A DNA stretch of 64,000 bases from Spirosoma montaniterrae (GCF_001988955.1 NZ_CP014263.1:5312501-5376500); one strand, 5' to 3'. Counted from the stretch's first letter, positions 19,583 through 28,748 are shown. Made by a program: numbers and translations. The notes: generated from the sequence alone by a model not told the origin.

Positions 19583-20488
19583 TTACTGCACTTTTACTAC
19601 CTGTATGTCAAAGCGTAAGGGCGTATATGGCAAAATTCGTTGTGCCCCACGACCCGTACCGGTAGCACCATAACCCACTTTTGAAGGGAAAATGATAGTA
19701 CCCTTTTCACCCGCCCGCATTTGCAGTAACCCAGATTGTAAACCTTGAATAGAGTTGGTAGTTCCAATTGTTACTCGGAAACTCCCTGTGTTATTAGAGT
19801 CGAAAGTGCTGCCGTCCAAGCGATAACCGGTATAATTAATTGTCACATTTTTCCCCGTCGTAATCGCTGCCGAATCTGTTGGCTGTACGAGTGTTTTGAT
19901 TACCCGTACACTGTCGCTGGTTGTCGTTGTTACAGTCAGGTTATTGGTGCGGATATAGTCGCGAATCTGTTCGTTTTCAGTGCGAACGCTCACAATACGC
20001 ATGTCGTAGCGCACGGGCGAATACTGCGGCAACAGCAACGTGCCCACCCGACCTCCATCAGCAAAAGCGGGTACCAGTACCGAACCTTCTTCGCCTTCCT
20101 TCAATTTCAGAATAGCCGCATACTTACCTAATGTAATGCCCGTAGTTGCATTCTCGGCCAGAATCACCGACGCCGGTACATTGCCGGCAATATCGGTGCT
20201 ATCAACAATGACGCCATCTAACCGGCGGGCAATGTAATGATAGCGCACTTCGTCGCCCGTTGCCGGAGCCTGGGCATTTGGAACCGTTTTGGTCGGGAAA
20301 AAATAAATTCCGTTTTCGAGATTAGTGGCCGAGATATTATTGGCCGTAATGTATGCCTGAATGTCGGCCTCGTTTTCGCGTCGTTTGCGATCAATCAAGG
20401 CTTCACCCTGTTCCTGACACGACGCCAGAAGTGCCGAAACGGCCAACAGGCTGTAGGCCCAGAAAAAACGCGATGGTGTAACAATCAT
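19583..20488 (-). CDS. FKBP-type peptidylprolyl isomerase lipoprotein with two FKBP-like domains
   Basis: The 301-residue protein has a lipoprotein signal (SLLAVSALLASCQ, lipobox LASC with Cys near residue 24). Two FKBP-like domains follow: a divergent one at about 60-168 and a better one at about 205-300 (NVTINYTGYRLDGSTFDSN, GLQSGLLQMRAGEKGTIIFP, GYGATGTGRG). It is expected to be an outer-membrane or periplasmic folding enzyme. The active-site aromatic set is not complete in the first domain, so that copy may be structural. It lies 91 bases after another FKBP lipoprotein gene on the same strand, suggesting tandem paralogs. Confidence 0.85.
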   Translation of the reverse strand: MIVTPSRFFWAYSLLAVSALLASCQEQGEALIDRKRRENEADIQAYITANNISATNLENGIYFFPTKTVPNAQAPATGDEVRYHYIARRLDGVIVDSTDIAGNVPASVILAENATTGITLGKYAAILKLKEGEEGSVLVPAFADGGRVGTLLLPQYSPVRYDMRIVSVRTENEQIRDYIRTNNLTVTTTTSDSVRVIKTLVQPTDSAAITTGKNVTINYTGYRLDGSTFDSNNTGSFRVTIGTTNSIQGLQSGLLQMRAGEKGTIIFPSKVGYGATGTGRGAQRILPYTPLRFDIQVVKVQ

Positions 20489-20518
20489 AAATGCGTTGAA
20501 GAGTTTACCTCTCTGTCT

Positions 20519-20562
20519 AACGAAAATGAACCGCGCAGTTGTTCGTCGCGGTTCATTTTTTA
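20519..20562 (-). terminator. Terminator-like hairpin between the two FKBP genes
   Basis: AAAATGAACCGCG (20523-20535) pairs perfectly with CGCGGTTCATTTT (20547-20559). Both flanking genes are on the minus strand. The T run on that strand is short (four), so read-through is likely. Confidence 0.6.
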
Positions 20563-20578
20563 ATGAGTTTTAAGAAAT

Positions 20579-21493
20579 CTACCGGCCCGGCTGTGGCATA
20601 CCCGGTGCCATGCCCGGCTGCCCTTTCTGAATGTCGATCAGTTCAATATCGAACAACAGCACCGAGTTGGGAGGAATGCCCTGATTGCCGCGCGGTCCGT
20701 AAGCCAGTGTCGATGGGATAATCAGCGTAGTTTTCTCGCCTTTGTGCATCTTCATCACGCCCTCTTCCCAGCCCGGAATCACCATGCCTACGCCTACCTG
20801 AAACTGTGCGGGCTTACCACCTGCCTGCGGATTTGTACGCGAACTGTCGAATACTTTACCATCGAGCAACTTGCCTGTGTAATGCACCGAAACCGCATCG
20901 CCCCGGTTGGGGGTAGGGCCGCTGCCGGGTTGCGTCACTACGTAGTAAACACCACCCTCGGTTTTCTGCACCTTGCCCGTCAGGCCATTTTTGCTAATGT
21001 AGTCCTGAATAATTTTGGCGTCGACACCTTTTTGCTTTTCAAAATCAGCCGCCTGTGTTTTCTTGAATTCGTCTTCGCTCTGAACGTTCAGAAGTTTCAC
21101 CGCTATGCCAATGTCAGTACCTTTCTGCACACCCGGAGGAAACGACTGCATAGCCCGCGCAAACAGTGAGTCGGCACTCACGTAGAACACAGCACTGTCG
21201 CCTTTGCCGAGTTTGGTCAAGCCTTCTTCATAGGAGCCTTTAAACGGTGGCACCTGCAACAACATCTGGAATGGCGCACCTTCTTTGTGCGTATCGCGCA
21301 GCACTGAATCTTTGCTGTTCATCAGCGTCAGGTGCATGGTCAGAATATCGCCAATTTTAGCTTTACGGGCATCGCCAGCATCTTCGTGAATCTGGTACTT
21401 CAGCCCGTTTTCCGTTACCTGAACGCGGTTTTTACCGCACGACGCCAGCACGGCGACAATCAGGGCGGCCTGGCCTAACTGTTTGAAAGACAT
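20579..21493 (-). CDS. FKBP-type peptidylprolyl isomerase lipoprotein
   Basis: The 304-residue protein starts MSFKQLGQAALIVAVLASCGK, a lipoprotein signal with lipobox LASC. An N-terminal, weakly FKBP-like region (about 40-140; GDILTMHLTLMNSKDSVLRD) is followed by a canonical FKBP domain at about 195-290 (VSVHYTGKLLDGKVFDSS, VIPGWEEGVMKMHKGEKTTL, LAYGPRGNQGIPPNSVLLFDIELIDI). The tail is short and rich in Gly, Pro and Met. It probably catalyses proline isomerisation on exported proteins. It follows nrnA by 41 bases and precedes a second FKBP gene. Confidence 0.9.
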   Translation of the reverse strand: MSFKQLGQAALIVAVLASCGKNRVQVTENGLKYQIHEDAGDARKAKIGDILTMHLTLMNSKDSVLRDTHKEGAPFQMLLQVPPFKGSYEEGLTKLGKGDSAVFYVSADSLFARAMQSFPPGVQKGTDIGIAVKLLNVQSEDEFKKTQAADFEKQKGVDAKIIQDYISKNGLTGKVQKTEGGVYYVVTQPGSGPTPNRGDAVSVHYTGKLLDGKVFDSSRTNPQAGGKPAQFQVGVGMVIPGWEEGVMKMHKGEKTTLIIPSTLAYGPRGNQGIPPNSVLLFDIELIDIQKGQPGMAPGMPQPGR

Positions 21494-21534
21494 GAGAAAT
21501 TATTGTTTGTTATTATGTTCACTATTCAATTTGT

Positions 21535-22551
21535 TCAGACAACTTCTGCCAGTTGCTGCTGATAGAGCGGCAACACGTCGAGCAGCCGACGCTCGGTTTC
21601 GGCCAGCGATAATTTGGAACGACCACCAGCCGCATTTCGATGCCCACCGCCGTTGAAATGCGTACTCGCCAGTTCGCGCACCGAAAAATCGCCGACTGAC
21701 CGGAACGACAACCGAATTTCGTCGACACGGTCAATCAAAATAGCCGCCATTACCACGCCTTCAACCGCCAGCGCGTAGTTTACCATACCTTCGGTGTCGC
21801 CGGTTTTTGAGCGATACCGCTTCAGTTCACTGTCGGTCAGCATGATGTAGGCAAACTTATACTGGGGCAATACTTTCAGTTTTTCGTTGAGTACGTAACC
21901 CAGCAACCGAAACTTATCGAGCGATACGTTATCGAAGATGCGCCGGTGAATGCTGCTCACGTCGATGCCGATGTCGAGCAGTTCAGCGGCTGTCCGGTGT
22001 ACATCGCCCGTCGTATTACCGTGCCGGAACGAACCCGTATCGGTCATCAGACCCGCATACAGACACTCAGCGATGGGTACATCGATTAATTCTTTATCGC
22101 CCAATGCGGTAATAAGCTGAAAAATCAATTGTGCCGTGGCGGCTGCCGACGTATCCCACAACTGCAAGTCGGCGAACGATTCGGGTTCAAGATGATGATC
22201 GATCATGACCTTGCGGGCGCGGGCCTGCCGCACCAGCGGAGCCAGATCGCGAATGCGGTCGAGGGCCGAAAAATCGAGGCAGAAGATAACATCGGCATCA
22301 GCCACCAGTTGCGTTACCTGCACCCGCGATTTCTCGTTAAAATCGATAACACCCTCGTTACCGGAGAGCCAGTGCAGATTTTGCCCATAGTCGGTGGGTG
22401 TCACAACTGTAACGTGGTGGCCTTTTTTTCGGAGGTAACCCGCCAGCCCCAGCGACGAGCCCATGGCGTCGGCATCGGGGTTTTGGTGGGTGGTAATCAG
22501 CACGGTTTGGGGTTGCCCAATCAGCGTACCGATTGCGTCAATATCTTGCAT
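21535..22551 (-). CDS. nrnA: DHH/DHHA1 family phosphoesterase, NrnA-like
   Basis: The ATG at 22551 gives 338 residues; a GTG two codons upstream is also possible. The DHH catalytic domain shows [17 protein letters not shown] (near 20-36), an acidic [10 protein letters not shown] (near 93) and [11 protein letters not shown] (near 117), all metal-ligand motifs. The C-terminal DHHA1 domain has the [27 protein letters not shown] type sequence. NrnA degrades very short RNA oligonucleotides and in some bacteria also dephosphorylates pAp. It is the first gene of a minus-strand series with the FKBP genes and is divergent from ndk. Confidence 0.88.
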   Translation of the reverse strand: MQDIDAIGTLIGQPQTVLITTHQNPDADAMGSSLGLAGYLRKKGHHVTVVTPTDYGQNLHWLSGNEGVIDFNEKSRVQVTQLVADADVIFCLDFSALDRIRDLAPLVRQARARKVMIDHHLEPESFADLQLWDTSAAATAQLIFQLITALGDKELIDVPIAECLYAGLMTDTGSFRHGNTTGDVHRTAAELLDIGIDVSSIHRRIFDNVSLDKFRLLGYVLNEKLKVLPQYKFAYIMLTDSELKRYRSKTGDTEGMVNYALAVEGVVMAAILIDRVDEIRLSFRSVGDFSVRELASTHFNGGGHRNAAGGRSKLSLAETERRLLDVLPLYQQQLAEVV

Positions 22552-22648
22552 ACACACAGGGCCTCAGCCACAATCGAAACCCAAAAGTACGAAGAAATCA
22601 GATACCAGCGGGTATTTAGCTCCGTGCGACTTTTCATTGGAAAACCCA

Positions 22649-22656
22649 TACCTTTG
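22649..22656 (+). promoter_or_regulatory. Candidate -7 promoter element of ndk
   Basis: TACCTTTG matches the Bacteroidota -7 consensus TAnnTTTG and lies 34 bases before the ndk ATG. A TTG is present at 22637 but is too close to be a standard -33 element. Confidence 0.45.
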
Positions 22657-22689
22657 CGGCCAAATATAAGCAGGACATTATCTCTCAGA

Positions 22690-23109
22690 ATGGCAACGAA
22701 CCGAACGTTCACCATGATTAAGCCCGATGCCGTTGAGGCCGGGTACACCGGAGCAATCATCAAAATGATCGAAGAAGCGGGTTTCCGCATCGTGTCGATG
22801 AGTAAAACCCAACTGACGCCCGAGCGGGCCGGTCAGTTTTATGCTGTTCACAGTCAGCGGCCTTTTTACAACGATCTTTGCGCATACATGTCGTCGGGAG
22901 CGATTGTACCGATGGTTTTGGAGAAAGAAAACGCCGTAGCCGACTTTCGCAAGCTGATTGGAGCCACCAACCCGGCGCAGGCCGAAGAAGGCACAATCCG
23001 CAAACTGTTCGCTAAATCGCTGGAAGCCAACGCCATTCACGGCTCAGATTCTGACGAAAACGCGCAGATCGAAGGCAGCTTCTTCTTCTCAGGAACCGAG
23101 CAATTCTAA
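22690..23109 (+). CDS. ndk: Nucleoside diphosphate kinase
   Basis: Ndk moves the gamma phosphate between nucleoside triphosphates and diphosphates through a phospho-histidine. The 139-residue protein is full length. It opens [16 protein letters not shown], has the [21 protein letters not shown] segment and the catalytic histidine in [12 protein letters not shown] near residue 117. The upstream in-frame extension, which runs back across the antisense of nrnA, is not coding. The gene is divergent from nrnA and convergent with nth, with a repeat hairpin between. Confidence 0.96.
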   Translation: MATNRTFTMIKPDAVEAGYTGAIIKMIEEAGFRIVSMSKTQLTPERAGQFYAVHSQRPFYNDLCAYMSSGAIVPMVLEKENAVADFRKLIGATNPAQAEEGTIRKLFAKSLEANAIHGSDSDENAQIEGSFFFSGTEQF

Positions 23110-23120
23110 ACCTGGCGTCT

Positions 23121-23242
23121 GAACCAGGATTAGCCAGGATTTGCGAGATTAAACAGGATTTATCGCTGCGCTTACTGGATTATCAAACAAGCGCAGCGTA
23201 GAATCTTGCGGTGATCTTGTAAATCCTGGCTAATCCTGGTTC
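23121..23242. repeat. Palindromic intergenic repeat, GAACCAGGATTAGCC family, copy 1
   Basis: The outer arms 23121-23142 and 23221-23242 are a perfect 22-bp inverted repeat (GAACCAGGATTAGCCAGG...). An inner imperfect stem ends with CGCTGCGCTT (23164-23173) pairing AAGCGCAGCG (23189-23198) around a 15-base loop. The right arm contains the stop codon and last codons of nth. A second copy lies at 28749-28861. Confidence 0.9.
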
Positions 23243-23889
23243 TGATGGTTCTGATGCTTCTGGTAAAACTTACAGAAATCTTTCAACTGGCATATTTCGC
23301 ATTTGGGGGCGCGGGCAACGCAGACGTACCGACCGTGCAGGATGAGCCAATGATGTGCTTTCGGGACGTACTGTTTCGGGATGTAAGCCATCAATGCTTT
23401 TTCGACGGCTAAAGGCGTAGTTGCCGACAGCGGAGCCAGCCCCAGCCGGTGCGATACCCTGAATACGTGCGTGTCGACCGCCATCGTTGGCGCATTGTAC
23501 ACCACCGAGAGAATCACATGCGCTGTCTTGCGACCTACGCCCGGCAGCGTCTGCAACTCTTCGACCGTTGCCGGAATTTCCCCTCCAAATTTTTCCAATA
23601 GTGTCCTTGCCATGCCAACGAGGTGCTTTGCCTTGTTGTTTGGATACGACACACTGCGAATGTAGGTAAAGACTTCATCGACCGAAGCCGCTGCCAGCGA
23701 CTCGGGTTCGGGAAAACGGGCGAACAGCGCGGGAGTAATTTGATTAATTCGCTTGTCGGTACACTGCGCCGATAAAATCACGGCCACCAGCAATTCAAAC
23801 GGATTAGTAAAATTCAGTTCGGTTTGCGGTTCGGGATAGTGCTGGATAAAGTAGTCAAGAAAACGGCGGAAACGCTCTTTCTTTTGCAT
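23230..23889 (-). CDS. nth: Endonuclease III
   Basis: Nth is a DNA glycosylase/AP lyase for oxidised pyrimidines. With the ATG at 23889 (MQKKERFRRFLDYF) the product is 219 residues. It has LSAQCTDKRINQITP, the helix-hairpin-helix LPGVGRKTAHVIL with the catalytic Lys, the catalytic Asp in AVDTHVFRVSHRL, and a C-terminal iron-sulfur cluster motif CVARAPKCEICQLKDFC (CX6CX2CX5C). The last residues (HQNHQNQD) and the TAG stop are encoded by the flanking repeat arm. An extended upstream frame would run into another hairpin and is rejected. Confidence 0.96.
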   Translation of the reverse strand: MQKKERFRRFLDYFIQHYPEPQTELNFTNPFELLVAVILSAQCTDKRINQITPALFARFPEPESLAAASVDEVFTYIRSVSYPNNKAKHLVGMARTLLEKFGGEIPATVEELQTLPGVGRKTAHVILSVVYNAPTMAVDTHVFRVSHRLGLAPLSATTPLAVEKALMAYIPKQYVPKAHHWLILHGRYVCVARAPKCEICQLKDFCKFYQKHQNHQNQD

Positions 23890-23893
23890 ACGA

Positions 23894-23961
23894 GTAAAGC
23901 GGCAGGAAAGCCGCATAGCTATAGACACACTGAGAGCTATGCGGCTTTCCTGCCACGCTAC
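23894..23961. repeat. Inverted repeat, GGCAGGAAAGCCGCATAGCT type
   Basis: Arms 23894-23920 and 23935-23961 pair over 27 bp with three mismatches around a 14-base loop. Each arm also holds an internal small palindrome (GCGGC-AGGAAA-GCCGC in the left arm). It fills the space between the nth start and the small gene ending at 23984, so it would lie upstream of nth on the minus-strand transcript. Confidence 0.85.
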
Positions 23962-23983
23962 AACTAACAGCCCGCTCGATCAG

Positions 23984-24235
23984 CTACGAGTACTGTAACG
24001 GAGCAAGCGGGTTTAATGGATGAGAACGGGAGTAACGCAGAATGGTGCTTACGGTGCTTTCGCGGGGTTGCCGCTCAATTTTGTTCAGCAACGCACGAAG
24101 CTCAAGCGCGTCCAGAAAGAACGTCATTAATTCCGGCTCGGTCATAATTGCGTCTTCGATCAGCAGACTTTCTTCGGGCGAAGTCTCTTCGTAGACATAC
24201 CGGATAACATCATCTTGGGTAAAGGTTTTTGTCAT
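23984..24235 (-). CDS. Small acidic protein paired with an ECF sigma factor
   Basis: The 83-residue product (MTKTFTQDDVIRYVYEETSPEE...) is acidic and mostly helical, with no membrane segment. Its start overlaps the end of the sigma-factor gene by 26 bases in another frame, so translation is probably coupled. Its position suggests a regulator of the sigma factor or a remnant anti-sigma N-terminal domain (the start resembles zinc-less anti-sigma helices), but this is inference. No match to a named family is claimed. Confidence 0.7.
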   Translation of the reverse strand: MTKTFTQDDVIRYVYEETSPEESLLIEDAIMTEPELMTFFLDALELRALLNKIERQPRESTVSTILRYSRSHPLNPLAPLQYS

Positions 24236-24809
24236 AACTCGGCGAACGTTTGCTTAGTTGCTTACGCAAATTGATTAACGCGTAACGCATACGTCCCAAA
24301 GCCGTGTTAATACTGACGCCGGTCGCATCGGCAATTTCCTGGAAACTCATTTCCTCGTAATGCCGCATGATCAACACTTGACGTTGCTGTTCAGGCAATC
24401 GCTGAATCAGTTCACGCAAATGCTCGTGTGTTTCCTGCCTGATTTGGAGCGATTCAACCGAATCTTCCGAAAATTCGAGCGTATTGAACACACTGCTTCC
24501 GTCTTCAAACACCACATTGGGGTAGCGTTTATCTCTTCGGAAATAGTCAATTGCCAAGTTGTGAGCGATCCGAATGATCCAGGGTAGAAACTTGCCTTCC
24601 TCGTTGTATTTACCCGATTTTAGCGTGTCTACGGCTTTAATAAACGTATCCTGCATTAAATCTTCCGCCACGTACTGATCCTTGACAATCAAATAAATGG
24701 TGGTGTAAATCTTCGACTTATGCTTTTGTACTAAACGAGCAAAGGCTTTCTCATTACCACGAATGTACAGGGAAATCAACTCACTGTCGTTTACCTGGGC
24801 TTTTTCCAT
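24210..24809 (-). CDS. RNA polymerase ECF-type sigma-70 factor
   Basis: The 199-residue protein has sigma region 2 at about 20-90 (AFARLVQKHKSKIYTTIYLIV, AEDLMQDTFIKA, the FLPWIIRIAHNLAIDYFRR block) and region 4 at about 128-180 (IQRLPEQQRQVLIMRHYEEMSFQEIADATGVSINTALGRMRYAL, a helix-turn-helix). No region 1.1 or 3 is present, as expected for ECF sigma factors. It would direct RNA polymerase to a specific regulon. The downstream overlapping small gene may be its regulator. The gene is divergent from comM across 377 bases. Confidence 0.93.
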   Translation of the reverse strand: MEKAQVNDSELISLYIRGNEKAFARLVQKHKSKIYTTIYLIVKDQYVAEDLMQDTFIKAVDTLKSGKYNEEGKFLPWIIRIAHNLAIDYFRRDKRYPNVVFEDGSSVFNTLEFSEDSVESLQIRQETHEHLRELIQRLPEQQRQVLIMRHYEEMSFQEIADATGVSINTALGRMRYALINLRKQLSKRSPSYDKNLYPR

Positions 24810-24923
24810 TTTCAGTAAGACAATTAGGTAACGTAGAGTTGTGTTCCGATAGTGTATGTGGTTTGAGTTTTTACTGTGAAATTATTTGCGGCTATAAAAA
24901 TAAGAAGAATATACGTTGAGTTG

Positions 24924-24955
24924 CAAATATACAAGGCAAAAAATTTGCCAATCAA
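24924..24955 (-). promoter_or_regulatory. Candidate promoter of the ECF sigma-factor gene
   Basis: On the minus strand TATATTTG (24931 to 24924) matches TAnnTTTG, and TTG elements lie 17 and 21 bases upstream. The 24810-25186 gap is AT-rich and contains no gene; on the plus strand a TAGTTTTG at 25143 is a possible -7 element for comM. Confidence 0.4.
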
Positions 24956-25186
24956 CGCTTCCGCAACATGAAATTATGCGTTTCTACTCCAAAATTTATC
25001 CAATGACACGCCCATTGAGGTTATAAACGAGTGTACGCACTCAGTGATTTGACAAAGACATGAGCGAATAGTTTATAAGCCCCGTAAAAATAGCTGAACT
25101 ACGGGCAACTACAAGATTCTTTTATATTGACCGTCGGTTCCGTAGTTTTGGCCCGTAGGTATCCAACTGTATCCACGTAACATCTG

Positions 25187-26728
25187 ATGTTAGCGAAAAC
25201 TTTCGGCGCGGCTGTGTACGGCGTCAACGCCACCATTATTACCATTGAAGTCACCGTTAGTCAGGGACTTCATTTTTTTATGGTCGGCCTGCCCGACAGT
25301 GCCGTGAAAGAGAGCGAGCAGCGCGTTGAAGCCTCGCTCAAGCACCTCGGCTACCGAATGCCCCGTCAGAAAATTGTGGTCAACCTGGCTCCTGCCGATA
25401 TTCGTAAAGAAGGCTCAGCTTATGATCTGCCTATCGCGCTCTGCGTCTTGCAATCGTCCGAACAAATTAGTCCTCAGCGCAATTTAGACGATTACGTTAT
25501 TATGGGCGAGCTTTCGCTCGACGGACGGTTGCGGCCAATTAAAGGCGTCTTGCCTATTGCCATCGAAGCCCGTAAACGCGGCTATAAAGGATTCGTGCTG
25601 CCTATTGAAAATGCTCCCGAAGCCGCTATCGTTAATAACTTAGACGTTATCGGCGTCGAAACCTTGCAGGATGCCGCCGAATTTATTTCGGGTAAAAAAG
25701 ACATTGAACCACTCGTGTGCGACACCCGCGATTTATTTCAAAGTCAGGTAAACGGCTACGAAGTCGATTTTTCGCACGTGCAGGGGCAGGAGAATATTAA
25801 GCGGGCCATGGAAATTGCGGCTGCGGGCGGACACAACGTAATTATGATTGGTCCGCCGGGTGCGGGCAAAACCATGCTCGCCAAGCGATTGCCCACTATT
25901 TTGCCGCCTTTAACCTTGCAGGAAGCACTCGAAACCACCAAAATTCACTCGGTAGCGGGTAAGCTCGGCACCCGTGCTACGCTCATTGCCACCCGACCAT
26001 ACCGCGCCCCGCACCATACAATCTCCGACGCGGCTTTGGTAGGTGGTGGGAGCTTTCCGCAACCGGGCGAAATCTCGCTGGCGCATAACGGCGTGCTGTT
26101 TTTAGACGAACTGCCCGAGTTTAAACGCTCGGCACTGGAGGTGATGCGGCAACCCCTCGAAGACCGCAAGGTGAGCATCTCACGGGCTAAATGGGCAGTA
26201 GAGTTTCCGGCGAGTTTTATGCTCATCGCCAGCATGAATCCTTGCCCGTGTGGCTACTATAACCACCCTGAAAAAGAGTGCGTTTGCGCCCCCGGACTGG
26301 TACAGAAATACCTCGCCAAAATCAGCGGCCCCCTGCTCGACCGGATCGACCTGCACGTAGAAGTAACACCGGTTTCGTTTGATCAAATGACTGCCAACCG
26401 CCCCGCCGAACCCAGCGAAGCCATTCGGGCGCGCGTGATTCGGGCGCGTGATAGTCAAACGGCACGATTTGAGAAGCAGAGCGGCATTTATTCCAACGCC
26501 ATGATGCCGTCGCAGATGGTGAAAGACGTTTGCCAGATTGGCGACGCGGGCCGTGCGCTGCTCAAAACGGCAATGGAACGGCTGGGGCTGTCGGCCCGCG
26601 CCTACGACCGCATCCTGAAAGTCTCGCGCACCATTGCCGACCTCGCCGGTTCGGAGGAAATAAAAATTGAACACCTGGCCGAAGCCATTCAGTACCGGAG
26701 TTTAGATCGCGAAAATTGGGCAGGGTGA
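25187..26728 (+). CDS. comM: YifB/ComM family Mg-chelatase-like AAA+ ATPase
   Basis: The 513-residue protein has an N-terminal Lon-protease-like fold (about 1-165), a central AAA+ Mg-chelatase ATPase domain with Walker A GPPGAGKTMLAKRLP near 222-236 and Walker B GVLFLDELPEF near 303, and a C-terminal Mg-chelatase domain. A Cys-rich zinc-like insertion CPCGYYNHPEKECVC lies near 355. ComM is a hexameric helicase that extends branch migration during natural transformation. No other competence gene is nearby, which is usual for comM. Confidence 0.92.
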   Translation: MLAKTFGAAVYGVNATIITIEVTVSQGLHFFMVGLPDSAVKESEQRVEASLKHLGYRMPRQKIVVNLAPADIRKEGSAYDLPIALCVLQSSEQISPQRNLDDYVIMGELSLDGRLRPIKGVLPIAIEARKRGYKGFVLPIENAPEAAIVNNLDVIGVETLQDAAEFISGKKDIEPLVCDTRDLFQSQVNGYEVDFSHVQGQENIKRAMEIAAAGGHNVIMIGPPGAGKTMLAKRLPTILPPLTLQEALETTKIHSVAGKLGTRATLIATRPYRAPHHTISDAALVGGGSFPQPGEISLAHNGVLFLDELPEFKRSALEVMRQPLEDRKVSISRAKWAVEFPASFMLIASMNPCPCGYYNHPEKECVCAPGLVQKYLAKISGPLLDRIDLHVEVTPVSFDQMTANRPAEPSEAIRARVIRARDSQTARFEKQSGIYSNAMMPSQMVKDVCQIGDAGRALLKTAMERLGLSARAYDRILKVSRTIADLAGSEEIKIEHLAEAIQYRSLDRENWAG

Positions 26729-26753
26729 AATCGGGTTTGCCGAATAGATGCGC

Positions 26754-26761
26754 TACCTTTG
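26754..26761 (+). promoter_or_regulatory. Candidate -7 promoter element of purF
   Basis: TACCTTTG matches TAnnTTTG and lies about 90 bases before the purF ATG. A TTTG at 26736 is 14 bases upstream, shorter than the usual spacing. Confidence 0.35.
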
Positions 26762-26850
26762 TTTAGTCGTCTCGGCGAACCCTTTCGGACGCAGGGGCGT
26801 TTCCTTCATTACCTGACTGACAATCAATTCGCTTTTCGACACTCCGCGCA

Positions 26851-28743
26851 ATGAGCGACGCCATCAAACACGAATGCGGTATTGCCCTCATCCGGCTCCG
26901 TAAACCATATCAATATTACATTGATAAGTACGGTTCGGCCCTGTATGCCGCTAATAAACTTTACCTGCTCATGGAAAAGCAGGTGAACCGGGGCCAGGAT
27001 GGAGCCGGTATTGCCAATATCAAACTCGATGTGCCGCCCGGCCACCGCTACATCAGCCGGTATCGTTCTGTAGATCAGCGGCCTGTGACCGATATTTTCG
27101 AGAAGGTCAATAAGAAATTCCGAAAGTCTATTAAGGGTAATAAAGACAAAGCTAAAGATGCGCATTGGCTTCAGCAGAATGTAGCGTTTACGGGCGAAGT
27201 CTGGATGGGGCACCTGCGCTACGGTACTCACGGAGCCAACGAAATTGAGAATTGCCACCCCATGTTGCGGCAGAGCAATTGGCGTAGCCGCAACCTCGTT
27301 ATGGCTGGTAACTTCAACATGACGAATGTAGACGGGTTGTTCAATAAACTCGTCTCACTGGGGCAGCACCCGAAAGAGAAGGTCGATACCGTAACGGTGA
27401 TGGAGAAAATCGGCCACTTTTTAGACGAAGAGAACCAGCGCGTATTCGACCGGTTCAAGGGTATTTACGAAAACCCCGATCTGTCGGATATTATTGAAGA
27501 TAATCTTGATTTACAGCGGGTTTTGCACCGTTCGTGCCGTGATTTCGATGGCGGCTACGCTATGGTTGGGATGACGGGCTATGGCGCGGCTTTTGTGGCC
27601 CGCGACCCCGCCGGTATTCGCCCGGCCTACTACTACGCCGATGATGAAATCGTGGTGGTAGCCTCGGAGAAACCAGCGATTAAAGCGGCTTTCAACGCCG
27701 AATACAGTGCCATCCAGGAAGTAAAGCCCGGCCATGCACTTATCATCGACAAATACGGCGAATACGGCGAGTATGAATTTATTAAGCCGTTAGAGAAAAA
27801 GTCGTGTAGTTTCGAGCGTATCTACTTTTCCCGCGCTACCGATCCCGACATTTATAATGAGCGCAAGCAGTTGGGGAAATTGCTGATTCCGCAGATTCTC
27901 AAAGAAATCGATTACGACCTCGAAAACACGGTCTTCTCCTATATTCCGAATACGGCTGAAACGGCGTTTTTCGGGATGGTTGAGGGCCTGGAAGAGTACC
28001 TATACAAGCAGCGGAAAAAAGCCATCATGGAAGGTATCCTGTTCGAGGAAGAACTCGACCGGGTATTGTCGTTCCGGCCCCGTATCGAAAAATTGGTCTC
28101 GAAAGACGTAAAACTTCGCACGTTTATTACCGATGACACCCAACGCGATGATATGGTGTCGCATGTGTATGATACAACGTTCGAGGTAATCAAGAAGGGT
28201 AAAGACAACGTGGTGGTGGTCGATGATTCTATTGTGCGCGGCACCACGCTTGAAAAGAGTATTTTACGAATGCTCGACCGGCTCGGCCCCAAACGGATTA
28301 TCATTGTCTCGTCGGCCCCGCAGATTCGCTTTCCCGACTGCTACGGCATCGACATGTCGAAATTCAAAGAGTTTGTTGGGTTCCGGGCCGCGCTCGAACT
28401 GCTGCGCGACCGGAGTCAGGAGTACCTGATCGATGAGGTGTATGCCCAATGCGTGGCTGCCATCGAATCGGGTAATGCCATGAAAGAAAATTATGTAAAA
28501 GCTCTGTTTGAGCCGTTTACCCACGAGGAGCTGTCGGCGAAGGTCGCGCAAATTGTAACGCCCGCCGACCTGAAAGCCGAAGTGTCTGTAGTGTATCAAA
28601 CGGTCGAAAACCTGCACCGGGCCTGTCCCAACCATTCGGGCGACTGGTATTTTACGGGCAATTATCCTACGCCCGGCGGTAACAACGTGGTGAATCAAGC
28701 CTTCGTCAACTTCATGGAAGGCAAGTTAGTCAGGGCGTATTAA
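26851..28743 (+). CDS. purF: Amidophosphoribosyltransferase, long Bacteroidota type
   Basis: PurF makes phosphoribosylamine from PRPP and glutamine, the first committed step of purine synthesis. The 630-residue protein has an N-terminal Ntn glutaminase domain starting KHECGIALIRL, so Cys9 would become the nucleophile after removal of a short propeptide. Next come GEVWMGHLRYGTHG and an FDGGYAMVGM segment. The C-terminal PRTase domain carries the PRPP loop VVVVDDSIVRGTTLEKS near 455-471 and a PQIRFPDCYGIDMS segment. It is longer than the roughly 500-residue E. coli enzyme because of insertions typical of Bacteroidota. A repeat hairpin follows its stop. Confidence 0.92.
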   Translation: MSDAIKHECGIALIRLRKPYQYYIDKYGSALYAANKLYLLMEKQVNRGQDGAGIANIKLDVPPGHRYISRYRSVDQRPVTDIFEKVNKKFRKSIKGNKDKAKDAHWLQQNVAFTGEVWMGHLRYGTHGANEIENCHPMLRQSNWRSRNLVMAGNFNMTNVDGLFNKLVSLGQHPKEKVDTVTVMEKIGHFLDEENQRVFDRFKGIYENPDLSDIIEDNLDLQRVLHRSCRDFDGGYAMVGMTGYGAAFVARDPAGIRPAYYYADDEIVVVASEKPAIKAAFNAEYSAIQEVKPGHALIIDKYGEYGEYEFIKPLEKKSCSFERIYFSRATDPDIYNERKQLGKLLIPQILKEIDYDLENTVFSYIPNTAETAFFGMVEGLEEYLYKQRKKAIMEGILFEEELDRVLSFRPRIEKLVSKDVKLRTFITDDTQRDDMVSHVYDTTFEVIKKGKDNVVVVDDSIVRGTTLEKSILRMLDRLGPKRIIIVSSAPQIRFPDCYGIDMSKFKEFVGFRAALELLRDRSQEYLIDEVYAQCVAAIESGNAMKENYVKALFEPFTHEELSAKVAQIVTPADLKAEVSVVYQTVENLHRACPNHSGDWYFTGNYPTPGGNNVVNQAFVNFMEGKLVRAY

Positions 28744-28748
28744 AGTTT

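Noticed and set aside
22129..22689. Long N-terminal extension of the ndk frame
   Set aside because: It runs antisense through nrnA and has no family match; the conserved Ndk start is at 22690.
24810..25186. A tRNA or small RNA in the 377-base gap between the sigma factor and comM
   Set aside because: No tRNA arms or CCA-type end and no terminator-flanked unit could be found; only candidate promoters are visible.
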